Notes: generated by a model from the sequence alone, not told the origin. A stretch of 64,000 bases of DNA from Candidatus Mediterraneibacter faecavium (GCA_019119995.1 DWVY01000004.1:62001-126000); one strand, 5' to 3'; positions 1 to 8,399 are shown, counted from the first letter of the stretch. Program-made: numbers and translations.

Positions 1-31
1 AACCATGATCCAACCGTATTACAATGAAAAT

Positions 32-946
32 TTACAAATTTCTTCGAAGTCTCTGCAGGAGATCAGAGAAATATCCCGGCAGCGGAGCGTCAAATTCCAT
101 ATATTCGCCGGTTGCCGGATGTGTAATGCCGAGTATCTTTGCATGAAGCGTCTGTCCCTGCAGCTTATATGGACATTTTGCAGGCCCATATACAGGATCC
201 CCCAGGATCGGATGGCCGATGCTGGACATGTGGACGCGGATCTGATGTGTGCGCCCGGTCTCGAGTTCGCACTCTATATATGTGTAATCTCCAAAGCGTT
301 CCAGGACTTTATAATGTGTGACCGCGTGCCTTCCGTTTGGTGCTTTCGTACTCATCTTTTTCCGGTCTACGGGATGTCTTCCGATCGGAGCGTTCACAGT
401 ACCTGTATCTTCTTTTATATTTCCATGCACGATCGCATGATACCGCCTTGTTATGGAATGCTCCTTCAATTCTTCTGCAAGTATCTGATGTGCATGATCA
501 TTTTTGCATATCAGAAGGGAGCCTGTCGTATCCATATCGATCCTGTGTACGATCCCCGGACGCAGGACTCCATTGATGCCGGAAAGGCGTCCTTTGCAGT
601 GATACATCACCGCATTCACAAGCGTATGGCTGTAATGCCCCGGAGCCGGATGTACGACCATGCCTTTCGGCTTGTTCACGACAAGGATATCATCGTCTTC
701 ATAGAGGATGTCGAGAGGAATATCCTCCGGCAGGATATCAGGGTTCTCCGGCTCCGGGATACAAACCTGTATCTCATCGCCCTCAGTCACCTTATAATTG
801 GCTTTCACAGGTTTGCCGTTTACACGGATATCCCCGTCTTTTAAAAGTTTCTGTAAATAAGAACGGGAAAGGTTCTCAAGATCTTTACTCAAAAATCTGT
901 CGATCCTTTCCCCTGAATCCCGGGCTGTAAGGTTTATAACATCCAT
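32..946 (-). CDS. rluD: 23S rRNA pseudouridine synthase, RluD/RluA family
   Basis: The family isomerises uridines in 23S rRNA to pseudouridine in the cytoplasm. The 304 residues match the usual length. An N-terminal S4 RNA-binding domain (about residues 13-75) is followed by the catalytic domain with the motif HRIDMDTTG (134-142); Asp137 is the expected catalytic Asp. The C-terminal part has GRTHQIRVHMSSIGHPILGD, a family signature. It lies 9 bp downstream of lspA, an arrangement common in Firmicutes, and appears to be the last gene of the hlyD-like/yggS/sepF/ylmH/lspA run. Family is certain; whether it acts on the RluD sites (1911/1915/1917) is inferred, since Firmicutes carry several paralogues. 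Confidence 0.93.
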   Translation of the reverse strand: MDVINLTARDSGERIDRFLSKDLENLSRSYLQKLLKDGDIRVNGKPVKANYKVTEGDEIQVCIPEPENPDILPEDIPLDILYEDDDILVVNKPKGMVVHPAPGHYSHTLVNAVMYHCKGRLSGINGVLRPGIVHRIDMDTTGSLLICKNDHAHQILAEELKEHSITRRYHAIVHGNIKEDTGTVNAPIGRHPVDRKKMSTKAPNGRHAVTHYKVLERFGDYTYIECELETGRTHQIRVHMSSIGHPILGDPVYGPAKCPYKLQGQTLHAKILGITHPATGEYMEFDAPLPGYFSDLLQRLRRNL

Positions 947-955
947 TCTGTCAGA

Positions 956-1474
956 TCATCCTTTCTTTCTGCTGAGGAAGTTAAAATCATTCTCGTCTCT
1001 GTAATAGAAAAGGATAAGAAGCGCAAAAGCTATACACGCGATCACGACATAACAGTCTGCGACATTGAAGATCGGAAAATCGATCAGACTGAAATAGAAG
1101 AAATCGACCACGTAATTCAGCCTGATGCGGTCGATCATATTTCCGATCGCTCCCGCGCATAAAAGGACGGCACATACCCTTAATGGAAAATATCTGCGTG
1201 TGCAGGGCATTCTGGTATAGAGATAAAAAATAATGATACATATCGCAACAGCCCCTGCAACAAAAGCGTACTGCATATTCTGCATCATCCCGAACGCAGC
1301 GCCGCGGTTCTCAAGATACTGTAGTTCAAACACGCCGTCGATGATCACTTTCGCAGGTTTACCTTTCAGATACAATACTGCAAGATATTTGGTGATCTGG
1401 TCTGTAATAACTGCCCCTGCGATACCAAGCAGCGCGATAAGATATCGTTTGATTCCTGTATTTTGCTGATCCAT
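956..1474 (-). CDS. lspA: Lipoprotein signal peptidase (signal peptidase II)
   Basis: Membrane aspartyl protease that removes the signal peptide from diacylglyceryl-prolipoproteins. The 172 residues have four hydrophobic segments and the family blocks in order: ITDQITK near residue 24, NRGAAFG (56-62), GNMIDR (111-116), VVDF with catalytic Asp124, and FNVAD with catalytic Asp140. Both catalytic Asp residues are present, so activity is expected. It sits between ylmH and rluD on the same strand. The C-terminal tail (about residues 155-172) is charged and cytoplasmic. Confidence 0.96.
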   Translation of the reverse strand: MDQQNTGIKRYLIALLGIAGAVITDQITKYLAVLYLKGKPAKVIIDGVFELQYLENRGAAFGMMQNMQYAFVAGAVAICIIIFYLYTRMPCTRRYFPLRVCAVLLCAGAIGNMIDRIRLNYVVDFFYFSLIDFPIFNVADCYVVIACIAFALLILFYYRDENDFNFLSRKKG

Positions 1475-1507
1475 TATAATTGTCCATCCTCACTCTGTCG
1501 TCGTTAA

Positions 1508-1535
1508 GCATGCTTCACCGTCGTCGTGAGCATGC
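1508..1535. repeat. Short imperfect inverted and direct repeat between ylmH and lspA
   Basis: GCATGCTTCAC (1508-1518) faces GTGAGCATGC (1526-1535), which gives a stem of about 10 bp with one bulged base. The same stretch can be read as a near duplication of a GTCGTCG...GCATGC unit. It could be a processing or stability hairpin in the operon mRNA. There is no T-tract on either side, so a terminator is unlikely. Confidence 0.4.
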
Positions 1536-1547
1536 CACTCTGTTGTC

Positions 1548-2339
1548 CTATATGTATCTTGCTATCACGACATTGATCCTGTTTTTGCGCGTTCTGGCCC
1601 CCGCATATTCATATCGGAATCTGCCCATTCCACGCACAGATATGATATCCCCCTCCTGAGGCTGATATCCATTGCTTGTGATAAGCTTTCCATTCACATA
1701 TACCTTTGCGCCGCTGATCAGACCGGAAAGTTTGCTCCTGGATTGAGAAAATGCCAGCGACAGCAGACTGTCGAGCCGGACAGAAGCAACTGTCCCCCGT
1801 ATTTCTTCCACTTTCGGAGTATAGCTTACGTCTGAAAGCGGAACCTGGCATACCCGGACCGATGTATGTCTGATCCTTGACAGCTCACTGCATATAAATT
1901 CCGCAATATCATCGTGGACGAACATAAGAGCGCCGTCCTCCCCGGGCAGTATATCCCCGGTCCTGGACCGCTCAATCCCCAGATTTAAGACAGCGCCCAG
2001 GTAATCGCGGTGAGTGAGCGGCTCTGCGAACTTGAGGTTTACAGGTCTGATCTCAAGAGCGCAAAAGGGATAACCGATCTTGGCGTCTGCTGATTCCTTT
2101 TTGCCGTAACGCAAATAAAGAGCATCAGGAATGAATGCCGCCATCTGACGCTCTGCCATTTCATAGCCGCCAAAAGATACGATCCTTGTGAAGATCTGAT
2201 CTTTCGGCAGCGTATGTAATATGTTCTGTTCATTAAGATTCAGAAAATCCGAATATGTTATGATATCCCTCTGATAAGCCAGCCGGGACAACTCTGCGAA
2301 CCGCTTTTCAAGATTCTGAACATCTCTGTCCTGATTCAT
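1548..2339 (-). CDS. ylmH: YlmH-type S4-domain RNA-binding protein
   Basis: A 263-residue protein of the YlmH family, encoded beside sepF in most Gram-positives. Residues about 1-170 form the family-specific N-terminal part (ALEIRPVNLKFAEPLTHRDY and GIERSRTGDILPGEDGA are recognisable). Residues about 185-245 form an S4 domain (RLDSLLSLAFSQSRSKLSGL, then a GAKVYVNGK turn). Published work on B. subtilis YlmH links it to rescue of stalled ribosomes with peptidyl-tRNA-bearing 50S subunits; that role here is inferred from family. The gene is 10 bp downstream of sepF, so it is co-transcribed with the Z-ring factor. Confidence 0.9.
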   Translation of the reverse strand: MNQDRDVQNLEKRFAELSRLAYQRDIITYSDFLNLNEQNILHTLPKDQIFTRIVSFGGYEMAERQMAAFIPDALYLRYGKKESADAKIGYPFCALEIRPVNLKFAEPLTHRDYLGAVLNLGIERSRTGDILPGEDGALMFVHDDIAEFICSELSRIRHTSVRVCQVPLSDVSYTPKVEEIRGTVASVRLDSLLSLAFSQSRSKLSGLISGAKVYVNGKLITSNGYQPQEGDIISVRGMGRFRYEYAGARTRKNRINVVIARYI

Positions 2340-2349
2340 GATCCGCCTC

Positions 2350-2898
2350 TTAATACCTTCCTCTTACACTCGGAGTCTCCATCGAACCGCCGAGCAGATC
2401 CTGAAGATCACCGGAAATATCAACGTTCGTAGGTGTGACAAGGAAAATATAATTTGAGATCTTCTGGAGATTGCCGTTGATCGCGAAAGTAGCGCCGGAT
2501 ATAAAATCGATGATCCTCTGGGCGATCTCAAGATCCATTCCTTCAAGATTCAGGATCACAGTACGTCCGGATAAAAGTGTCTCCGTGATCTCTCTTGAAT
2601 CATCAACAGAAGTCGGCTTCACTACACAGACTTCCATGTGGCCGCTGCTCTTTGCAGACGGATGCCGCATCGGTGTCACTTTATTATTCACAGAGGGCTG
2701 ATATTTTTTGTCCTCTTCCATATCGAAATCATTGTAGTTATCTTCTTTTGTATTTTTCTTTCCGAACAATGAATGACGCTGCGGTTTCTCTTCGTAATTA
2801 TCATCATCATAGAATTCATCATCATCATAAAATTCATCGTCATCGTAATCATCATCGTTTAATTTCATGATGTCCAGAAATTTATCAAATACACCCAT
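2350..2898 (-). CDS. sepF: Cell division protein SepF
   Basis: SepF tethers FtsZ to the membrane and bundles its filaments. The protein has 182 residues: a short N-terminal amphipathic segment (MGVFDKFLDIMKL), a very acidic linker with a repeated DDDEFY unit (about residues 17-40), and the C-terminal SepF domain (about 85-170; TETLLSGRTVILNLEGMD, then IDFISGATFAINGN). A Shine-Dalgarno ATAGGAGTG lies just upstream of the ATG. Neighbours yggS and ylmH are the standard Firmicutes partners. The Asp/Tyr-rich linker is longer and more repetitive than in Bacillus. Confidence 0.95.
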   Translation of the reverse strand: MGVFDKFLDIMKLNDDDYDDDEFYDDDEFYDDDNYEEKPQRHSLFGKKNTKEDNYNDFDMEEDKKYQPSVNNKVTPMRHPSAKSSGHMEVCVVKPTSVDDSREITETLLSGRTVILNLEGMDLEIAQRIIDFISGATFAINGNLQKISNYIFLVTPTNVDISGDLQDLLGGSMETPSVRGRY

Positions 2899-2985
2899 TT
2901 TTACACTCCTATCCTGTGCTGTCAGTTCGGGGCAGCACTCTTTTTTCTTTCACACTTTCGTTCCGTCAAAAACAGTTATACATAG

Positions 2986-3678
2986 TTATACGCTGTAATC
3001 TCTGGCACCAAAGATCCCTGTTCCGATCCGGACCATAGTAGCGCCCTCTTCGATCGCAACCTCGAAATCATTGGTCATCCCCATCGAAAGTATGCTCACA
3101 GTATCATTATCAATGTTTTTTTCCTTAATGTCAACATATAATTTGTGTAAATCTGCAAAAATTGTGCGATTTTTTTCGGGATTATCAACAAAAGGAGCAA
3201 TTGTCATAAGTCCCCGCACATTAATATGAGAATACTGTAATATTTTTTCGTATACAGGTAAAACTTCATCAATTTTCAGGCCGAATTTACTCTCCTCTTC
3301 CGCCACATTTACCTCGAGTAAGATATCTGAAATACAGTTATGCTTTTCCGCTTCTTTTTCAATCGTCTCTGCAAGTTTCAGCGAGTCGACCGAATGGATC
3401 AGTTTCACTTTATCGACGATATATTTTACTTTATTTGTCTGCAGGTGTCCGATCATGTGCCATTCGATATCTTTCGGAAGTGCCTCGTATTTGTCACGGA
3501 TTTCCTGGACTTTATTTTCACCGAATATCCGCACTCCGAGATCATAGGCTTCCTGCAGCATACTCACAGGTTTTGTCTTGCTCACTGCAATAAGTGTGAC
3601 TTCTTCCCTTTTCCTGCCGGCTCTGTCACATGCCGCCTGGATTTTTGATTCCACCGATTCCAGATTTTCTTTCAGCAT
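2986..3678 (-). CDS. yggS: YggS/PLPBP family PLP-binding protein
   Basis: A pyridoxal-phosphate-binding alanine-racemase-fold protein involved in B6 and amino-acid homeostasis rather than catalysis. The 230 residues include LIAVSKTKP with the PLP lysine at position 34, then FGENKVQE, EWHMIGHLQTNK and SMGMTNDFEVAI, which contacts the PLP phosphate. Ser211 and related phosphate-binding positions look intact. In Gram-positives it is called YlmE and lies upstream of sepF, as here. Confidence 0.95.
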   Translation of the reverse strand: MLKENLESVESKIQAACDRAGRKREEVTLIAVSKTKPVSMLQEAYDLGVRIFGENKVQEIRDKYEALPKDIEWHMIGHLQTNKVKYIVDKVKLIHSVDSLKLAETIEKEAEKHNCISDILLEVNVAEEESKFGLKIDEVLPVYEKILQYSHINVRGLMTIAPFVDNPEKNRTIFADLHKLYVDIKEKNIDNDTVSILSMGMTNDFEVAIEEGATMVRIGTGIFGARDYSV

Positions 3679-3737
3679 ATTACCATACTTCCTTTCTGTA
3701 AGATCCCGTCTGTATCGCCGGGATCTGCCTGGTTTAC

Positions 3738-5132
3738 TTATTGAAATACAACCTCATCCGAACTGACGCTCGTACCATTCTGGACGATATGATCGTAATT
3801 ATACAGCCCGTAACTTTCGCCTTCCTGGACGATATAATATTCATCATTCTCGCAGAGGATACTTACCTTTTTAAACACGGCATATCCTTTATTGATATTG
3901 TAGACACCTTTCAGCGCTTTCGTTTTGCCTACTGTGTAGGTCTCACTTGATTCCGGCATAACAAGTATATCCCCTTCTCTGAGCTCATCCCGGCTGATAT
4001 ATACCTCTTTGTCCTCTGAACGGTCATAGATATCGATCGCTGTAAATTCCACACTGCCGTTCTTCTGCCGGATCATCACACCTTCGGAGGAGCTGTTCCC
4101 TCCTGTCGTGATATAATCTTCAGGGATAACATAGAACTTTTCCTCAATGACAGATGACTTCGGTATCTTAAGTCCGCTCTCATCTTCGAGGATCAGTTCA
4201 ACATTTAAAAACCTTTCATCAGCATAACGGATCATCGAATTATCAAAGTCCAGACACCCGTAGTAACCGCCGTCTTTTTCGATGACCGTAAGAGCGGCGC
4301 GCATCGTCTCGCTGTCCTTGTCGATCCTTACTTTTATGCTTTTCACTTCATCTGATATCAACTGCTCTGTCGTCTCTTTATCAAGGGGAACGATCACCGA
4401 CCAGTCTTCGCTTGTGATCAGGCGATAGACCGGATCTCCTGTCTCTATCTTCATCTGATCCGACAATGCAGTAGTCTCATACTTCGTGATATCGAAGTTT
4501 TCCGCCTGAAAAGTATCTTTCGTAAGTCCCTCATAACCGTCGACAGTAAATGCGACGATACCGTCCCTGGCTGTTGTATAAGAGCTTACTTCCTGTCCGC
4601 TGGCCTCGATCACCGCTCCCAGATGCTCCATCCTTGTCTCGCTGTATGTCTCCTGCAGCGAATTATTGATCTCATTTTTCAGAGAATAAACAGCAGAAAA
4701 ATCTCCCGGCTTATAGTTTTCATTAAAATTCTGTATCTGAAGGGCGATCCCTGACAGAACTTCCTGAGAAATGCTTGCAGTCTGCCCGTCCCCGGCAGTC
4801 TCATCATCCGTATTCAGCGGCTGCTGTGAGAGAGCATAGATATCCGTGCCGGCTTTGACCTTGCTGTCTTCATTCTGATAATAGCTGATATAACCGCTGC
4901 CTTCAGACGTCACCGCCGTCTCCTGCCGCAGGATAAGACCGGTATATGAGTTATCCCTCACGATACTTCCCTCTCTTACCTCGTATACGGAGATCGTATC
5001 GCCGGTAAAATACAGGATAACAGTAACGATCAGGTAGATAAAAACGATCGCAAACAGAAAAATACCAAGATTAAGCTGCCGTCTGTTTTTATACTTTCTT
5101 ATACTGACTGATTTGTTCTTATTTGATGCCAA
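3738..5132 (-). CDS. HlyD-like membrane protein in the sepF cluster
   Basis: A 464-residue protein with one transmembrane segment (about residues 24-45), a positively charged cytoplasmic N-terminus, and an extracytoplasmic part opening like a periplasmic adaptor (barrel-sandwich region after residue 55: GLILRQETAVTSEGSGYISY). Similar proteins in Lachnospiraceae are annotated as HlyD-family adaptors, although no transporter is encoded nearby. The start is a TTG with GGGAGGTG upstream; no ATG fits better. It is the first gene of the run leading to sepF and ylmH and has its own promoter at 5186-5214. A role in envelope assembly at division is an inference from position only. Confidence 0.7.
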   Translation of the reverse strand: MASNKNKSVSIRKYKNRRQLNLGIFLFAIVFIYLIVTVILYFTGDTISVYEVREGSIVRDNSYTGLILRQETAVTSEGSGYISYYQNEDSKVKAGTDIYALSQQPLNTDDETAGDGQTASISQEVLSGIALQIQNFNENYKPGDFSAVYSLKNEINNSLQETYSETRMEHLGAVIEASGQEVSSYTTARDGIVAFTVDGYEGLTKDTFQAENFDITKYETTALSDQMKIETGDPVYRLITSEDWSVIVPLDKETTEQLISDEVKSIKVRIDKDSETMRAALTVIEKDGGYYGCLDFDNSMIRYADERFLNVELILEDESGLKIPKSSVIEEKFYVIPEDYITTGGNSSSEGVMIRQKNGSVEFTAIDIYDRSEDKEVYISRDELREGDILVMPESSETYTVGKTKALKGVYNINKGYAVFKKVSILCENDEYYIVQEGESYGLYNYDHIVQNGTSVSSDEVVFQ

Positions 5133-5185
5133 ATCAGGTCTTCACCTCCCGATGTCTTCGATTTCTGTTTATCTTCAGCTTAGAC

Positions 5186-5214
5186 AGTATAACATTTTCT
5201 GATGTATATTTCCA
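5186..5214 (-). promoter_or_regulatory. Promoter of the hlyD-like/yggS/sepF/ylmH/lspA/rluD run
   Basis: On the minus strand: -35 TGGAAA (5209-5214), a 17-bp spacer, and -10 TATACT (5186-5191) preceded by TGT, giving an extended -10. It points into the hlyD-like gene about 55 bp away. The -35 matches consensus at 4 of 6; the -10 is strong. Confidence 0.65.
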
Positions 5215-5263
5215 GTTTTTACGGGAATAATAAAAATATTGAGATGATAAAGGAGGAAATGAA

Positions 5264-5467
5264 ATGAAATGGTTTGATTACACGGCACTGACGATCGTGA
5301 TCATCGGTGCAGTCAACTGGCTGCTTGTAGGGATCTTTCGCTTTGACCTTGTAGCATTTCTGTTTGGCAACCTGAGCTGGCTTTCAAGGATCATCTATAC
5401 GCTCGTAGGGCTTTGCGGATTATATCTTCTCAGCTTTTTCGGCAGGATCAGGGGCATGTCAGAATAG
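5264..5467 (+). CDS. DUF378 small membrane protein
   Basis: A 67-residue protein with two hydrophobic segments (about residues 8-32 and 40-58) matching the DUF378 (YuzA) family: AVNWLLVGIFRFDLVAFLFG and a second helix with YTLVGLCGLYLLSFF. Function is unknown. AAAGGAGG sits 6 bp before the ATG, so translation should be strong. It is a single-gene unit on the plus strand between two minus-strand operons and ends at a bidirectional terminator. Confidence 0.88.
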   Translation: MKWFDYTALTIVIIGAVNWLLVGIFRFDLVAFLFGNLSWLSRIIYTLVGLCGLYLLSFFGRIRGMSE

Positions 5468-5483
5468 ATATAAAATATCAGAC

Positions 5484-5528
5484 AAATAAGTCTCCGGCGC
5501 CGTTTTATCCGGTTCCGGAGACTTATTT
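5484..5528. terminator. Bidirectional intrinsic terminator
   Basis: AAATAAGTCTCCGG (5484-5497) and CCGGAGACTTATTT (5515-5528) are perfect 14-bp complements around a 17-nt loop. T-rich bases end the hairpin on both strands. It lies between the convergent DUF378 gene and the dacF-like gene and can stop transcription from both sides. Confidence 0.85.
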
Positions 5529-5537
5529 TCCATTTCG

Positions 5538-6605
5538 TTATCCTGCTGTCTGCTGATCCTGTCCCGAAGGCTGACCGGCTGTCCCGGTGATCCCGGCCTG
5601 CATGAGCTTATTCATCTGGTCGTACAATCTGCCTGTCCCGTCTGCTCCCATAATGACGGAAATGTACGGATGTTCGCTGAGATCCTCATCGTACAGAATC
5701 ACACAGTTCCCGGCCTGTTGAGTCGTCCCCGTCTTGCCGCCGAGTACCCGGATCCCTTCCGGTTCTGTAGCTTCACCGGCACCATATGCCTGTGTGGGCG
5801 TCCAAGTCTGTTTACGGACCGTTCCGTCCGCACCGGTAAGAGTCCCGTCATAGGAATCCATGGATATGATCTCCACAAAACGTTCATCTTTGATACATTC
5901 ATTAAAAATCAGATACAGATCATATGCTGTTGTATAGTGATCCTCATTATGCAGACCATGCGGATTCACGAAATGTGTTCCGGTCGCCCCAAGAGCAGCC
6001 GCTTCCTTGTTCATCATTTCAGCAAAGGCTTCCTCGCTTCCCGCTATATGCTCGGCGATAGCCGTGCCGCAGTCATTTCCGGAATGCAGGAGCAGTCCGC
6101 ATACGAGATCATACAGAGTGACTTTATCTCCTGTTCGGAGTCCGCTCGTCACCTCGTCCCAGTTAAAATCCGTTGCGTTCGCACTTATGGTGACCTCGTC
6201 ATCCAGATTGCCGTATTTCAGTGCGATGAGCGCAGTCATGATCTTTGTAGTGCTTGCAGGATACAGCCGATCATAAAGCTTATATCCGCACAGGACGCTG
6301 TCCGCTTCAAGATCAAACAGCCCGGCTGCGTGCAGGTCTGCATCCGGCTCAAATCCAGCAAGATCGACCTGATCCGCCGCCACACAGAGATCTGCGGCAA
6401 ACATTGTCCCCTGATATACCGTCGTATTATAATTATCTTCTTCATAAGATGCGGTGTAATTCCTGGTCTGCTCAATAATAATGACCACGCCTGTCAATGC
6501 CGCACCAACCAGTACGGCAAGACAGATCAGAAGGACCGCTGCACGCCTCTGACGTCTTCTGCGTCTCCTTCTTCTTGCTGCATTTCTTCTTATCCCCTGA
6601 TCCAT
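5538..6605 (-). CDS. D-alanyl-D-alanine carboxypeptidase (peptidase S11)
   Basis: A penicillin-binding carboxypeptidase that trims the terminal D-Ala of peptidoglycan stem peptides outside the cell. The 355 residues begin with an unusual run of arginines (residues 11-21) before a membrane anchor (about 23-45). The three S11 motifs follow: STTK with nucleophile Ser118 and Lys121, SGN (175-177), and KTG (291-293). No C-terminal amphipathic anchor as in DacA/DacF is evident, so anchoring is probably N-terminal. It is the last gene of the shape operon, 27 bp after the mgsA-like gene. The exact DacA/DacF/DacB orthology is not settled. Confidence 0.9.
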   Translation of the reverse strand: MDQGIRRNAARRRRRRRRQRRAAVLLICLAVLVGAALTGVVIIIEQTRNYTASYEEDNYNTTVYQGTMFAADLCVAADQVDLAGFEPDADLHAAGLFDLEADSVLCGYKLYDRLYPASTTKIMTALIALKYGNLDDEVTISANATDFNWDEVTSGLRTGDKVTLYDLVCGLLLHSGNDCGTAIAEHIAGSEEAFAEMMNKEAAALGATGTHFVNPHGLHNEDHYTTAYDLYLIFNECIKDERFVEIISMDSYDGTLTGADGTVRKQTWTPTQAYGAGEATEPEGIRVLGGKTGTTQQAGNCVILYDEDLSEHPYISVIMGADGTGRLYDQMNKLMQAGITGTAGQPSGQDQQTAG

Positions 6606-6632
6606 TTTTATGACATCCCCTGTATTGTTCTC

Positions 6633-7028
6633 TTACTTATACATTTCACGCCAGTCCAGATCACCTCTGTCAAGTGCCAGGATCAGCGCTTCCGCTGTCG
6701 CGATATTCGTTGCGATCGGTATATTATACATATCGCAAAGCTTGACAATGTCATTGACATCCGGTTCGTGCGGGCGGGGTGCCAGCGGATCTCTGAAAAA
6801 TATGAGCAGATCGATATTATTGTGCTCGATCTGGGATCCCAGCTGCTGTTTTCCGCCAAGATGTCCTGCCAGGAACTTGTGAATACTTAAATTAGTTACG
6901 CTCTCGACGAGGATCCCTGTCGTCTCCGTGGCATATAACTCATGTTTGCTGAGGATCCCGCGGTAGGCAATACAGAAATTCTGCATCAGCTTTTTTTTTG
7001 CATCGTGTGCGATCAGACCGATATTCAT
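6633..7028 (-). CDS. mgsA: Methylglyoxal synthase homologue lacking the catalytic Asp
   Basis: A 131-residue MGS-like protein. Methylglyoxal synthase converts dihydroxyacetone phosphate to methylglyoxal and phosphate. The ATG at 7028 is chosen because AAGGAGAGAGG precedes it; the longer frame would start inside rodA. Alignment by eye with E. coli MgsA: Asp20 is kept (AHDAKK, Asp9), His98 and Asp101 are kept (HEPD, His87 and Asp90). The catalytic Asp71 of GGDQQ is Lys60 here (GGKQQ), the GTTG phosphate loop reads ETTG, and SGP reads AGH. Normal enzyme activity is therefore doubtful. It follows rodA by 16 bp, the usual place for mgsA in clostridia. Confidence 0.85.
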   Translation of the reverse strand: MNIGLIAHDAKKKLMQNFCIAYRGILSKHELYATETTGILVESVTNLSIHKFLAGHLGGKQQLGSQIEHNNIDLLIFFRDPLAPRPHEPDVNDIVKLCDMYNIPIATNIATAEALILALDRGDLDWREMYK

Positions 7029-7044
7029 AACTGTCCCTCTCTCC

Positions 7045-8181
7045 TTACTGATATTTGTTAGGCTGCAAACCGACATTCAATACGAAACCGATCCCCATAA
7101 AAAAGCACACAACGGAAGTCAGTCCATAACTTACAAAGGGCAGCGACAATCCTGTATTCGGAAGGATCAAAGTAGCCACACTGATATTGATAAAACTCTG
7201 GATCCCTATCAGTGCGGCAACGCCGCCGCAGATGATGCGTCCCCCTGTATCTTTCGCTTTCAAGCCAACCATAATACATTCTATCACAATTAATAATAGC
7301 AAAAATATAACGACACAACAACCCACAAATCCTAATTCTTCTCCGATAATCGCAAAAATAAAATCTGTCTGCGGCTCCGGGACATAATTGCCGTTCTTTA
7401 CAGATGTCGTATCGTCATTGTCATATCCCTTCCCCGACAGCTGGCCGGATCCGATCGCCATGACAGAGTTCAGCTGCTGATAGGATTCATCATCCGCGTA
7501 CTTCTCCGGCTCCAGCCATGCAAGGATACGCTCCTGCTGGTAATCATGGAGAAACGGCTGGTTCGGCTGTACCGCTATGGCAAGAAAGATCACAACTGTC
7601 GGCACTGTGACCGCCAGCATAGTCCCCACAAACTTGTAGCTCAGTCCGGCTAGAAAGAGCAGTGCGCAGAACAGAGCAGCGACACAGATCGTCGTAGAAA
7701 GATTTGGCTGCTTGTAGATCATGACCAGAGACGGGAGGATCAGTGCGATCCCCTGCAGGATCACCTTGGGGTTATTGATCGATCTTTCCCGGTCTGACAG
7801 AAATCTTGCAAAAAACAGGATCATAAGGATCTTTGTCAGGTCGGAGGGCTGCAGCTGGGTAATCCCCAGGTTCAGCCACCGCCTTGCGCCGTTGGACTCT
7901 ACGCCGAGGCCCGGGATCCAGATCGCAGCCAGGAGGATCAGGTTCAGGAAGTACATCGGCCAGTAAAAATTCAGGACCCACTTATAATCGATCAGCGAGA
8001 TCACGATCATCGCGCCGATCCCAAGCAGCACGCCCAGCATCTGTCTGCCCATCAGGTCGGGTCTTGCGCTTCGCACCATGAGCACCCCTATGATCGACAG
8101 AACGATCACCGGCACGACCACTCCCAGTTTGTAATCTCTGATATTATAATGTATCTTTAGGTTTTTTAAAAATGATTTCAC
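7045..8181 (-). CDS. rodA: SEDS peptidoglycan glycosyltransferase RodA
   Basis: RodA polymerises glycan strands during elongation together with PBP2. The 378 residues form a polytopic membrane protein of about ten helices with the SEDS signatures NGARRWLNLG, QPSDLTKI, the loop PEPQTDFIFAIIGEELGFVG with the putative catalytic Asp, and LPFVSYG near the C-terminus. The start is a GTG that overlaps the minE stop (GTGA), so translation is coupled. PBP2 (mrdA), MreBCD and MinDE lie in the same operon. Confidence 0.95.
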   Translation of the reverse strand: MKSFLKNLKIHYNIRDYKLGVVVPVIVLSIIGVLMVRSARPDLMGRQMLGVLLGIGAMIVISLIDYKWVLNFYWPMYFLNLILLAAIWIPGLGVESNGARRWLNLGITQLQPSDLTKILMILFFARFLSDRERSINNPKVILQGIALILPSLVMIYKQPNLSTTICVAALFCALLFLAGLSYKFVGTMLAVTVPTVVIFLAIAVQPNQPFLHDYQQERILAWLEPEKYADDESYQQLNSVMAIGSGQLSGKGYDNDDTTSVKNGNYVPEPQTDFIFAIIGEELGFVGCCVVIFLLLLIVIECIMVGLKAKDTGGRIICGGVAALIGIQSFINISVATLILPNTGLSLPFVSYGLTSVVCFFMGIGFVLNVGLQPNKYQ

Positions 8182-8387
8182 TTGTTTTCTCCCGCGTATT
8201 TGATATGTATATCATTCCTTGTGATCTCAATGTCAAAATGATCCGGATTGATCTCCATATACTTTGAAACTGTAAGATACAGATCTTTTGTCAGACGATC
8301 CGCCGCATCGGGTGTGCACTGTATTCTGTCGGAGATCAACAGATTCTTAAGTCTTTCCTTTGCAACAAACACAGAATGTACACTCAT
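8178..8387 (-). CDS. minE: Cell division topological factor MinE (short)
   Basis: MinE stimulates the MinD ATPase and drives Min oscillation or gradients. At 69 residues it is slightly shorter than E. coli MinE (88). The anti-MinCD and MinD-contact part is recognisable (AKERLKNLLISDR, about residues 9-21), followed by the beta topological domain. AGGAGG is 8 bp before the ATG. It follows minD by 12 bp and overlaps rodA by 4 bp. No minC is found nearby. Confidence 0.88.
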   Translation of the reverse strand: MSVHSVFVAKERLKNLLISDRIQCTPDAADRLTKDLYLTVSKYMEINPDHFDIEITRNDIHIKYAGENK

Positions 8388-8399
8388 CCGCAGTTCCTC

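Noticed and set aside
5670-6890. Long plus-strand frame of 406 codons
   Set aside because: It is antisense to the dacF-like gene and part of the mgsA-like gene, both with clear family motifs. The translation has no recognisable domain.
7029-7076. Upstream start of the mgsA-like gene
   Set aside because: This extension would overlap the end of rodA and lacks a ribosome-binding site; the ATG at 7028 has a good one.
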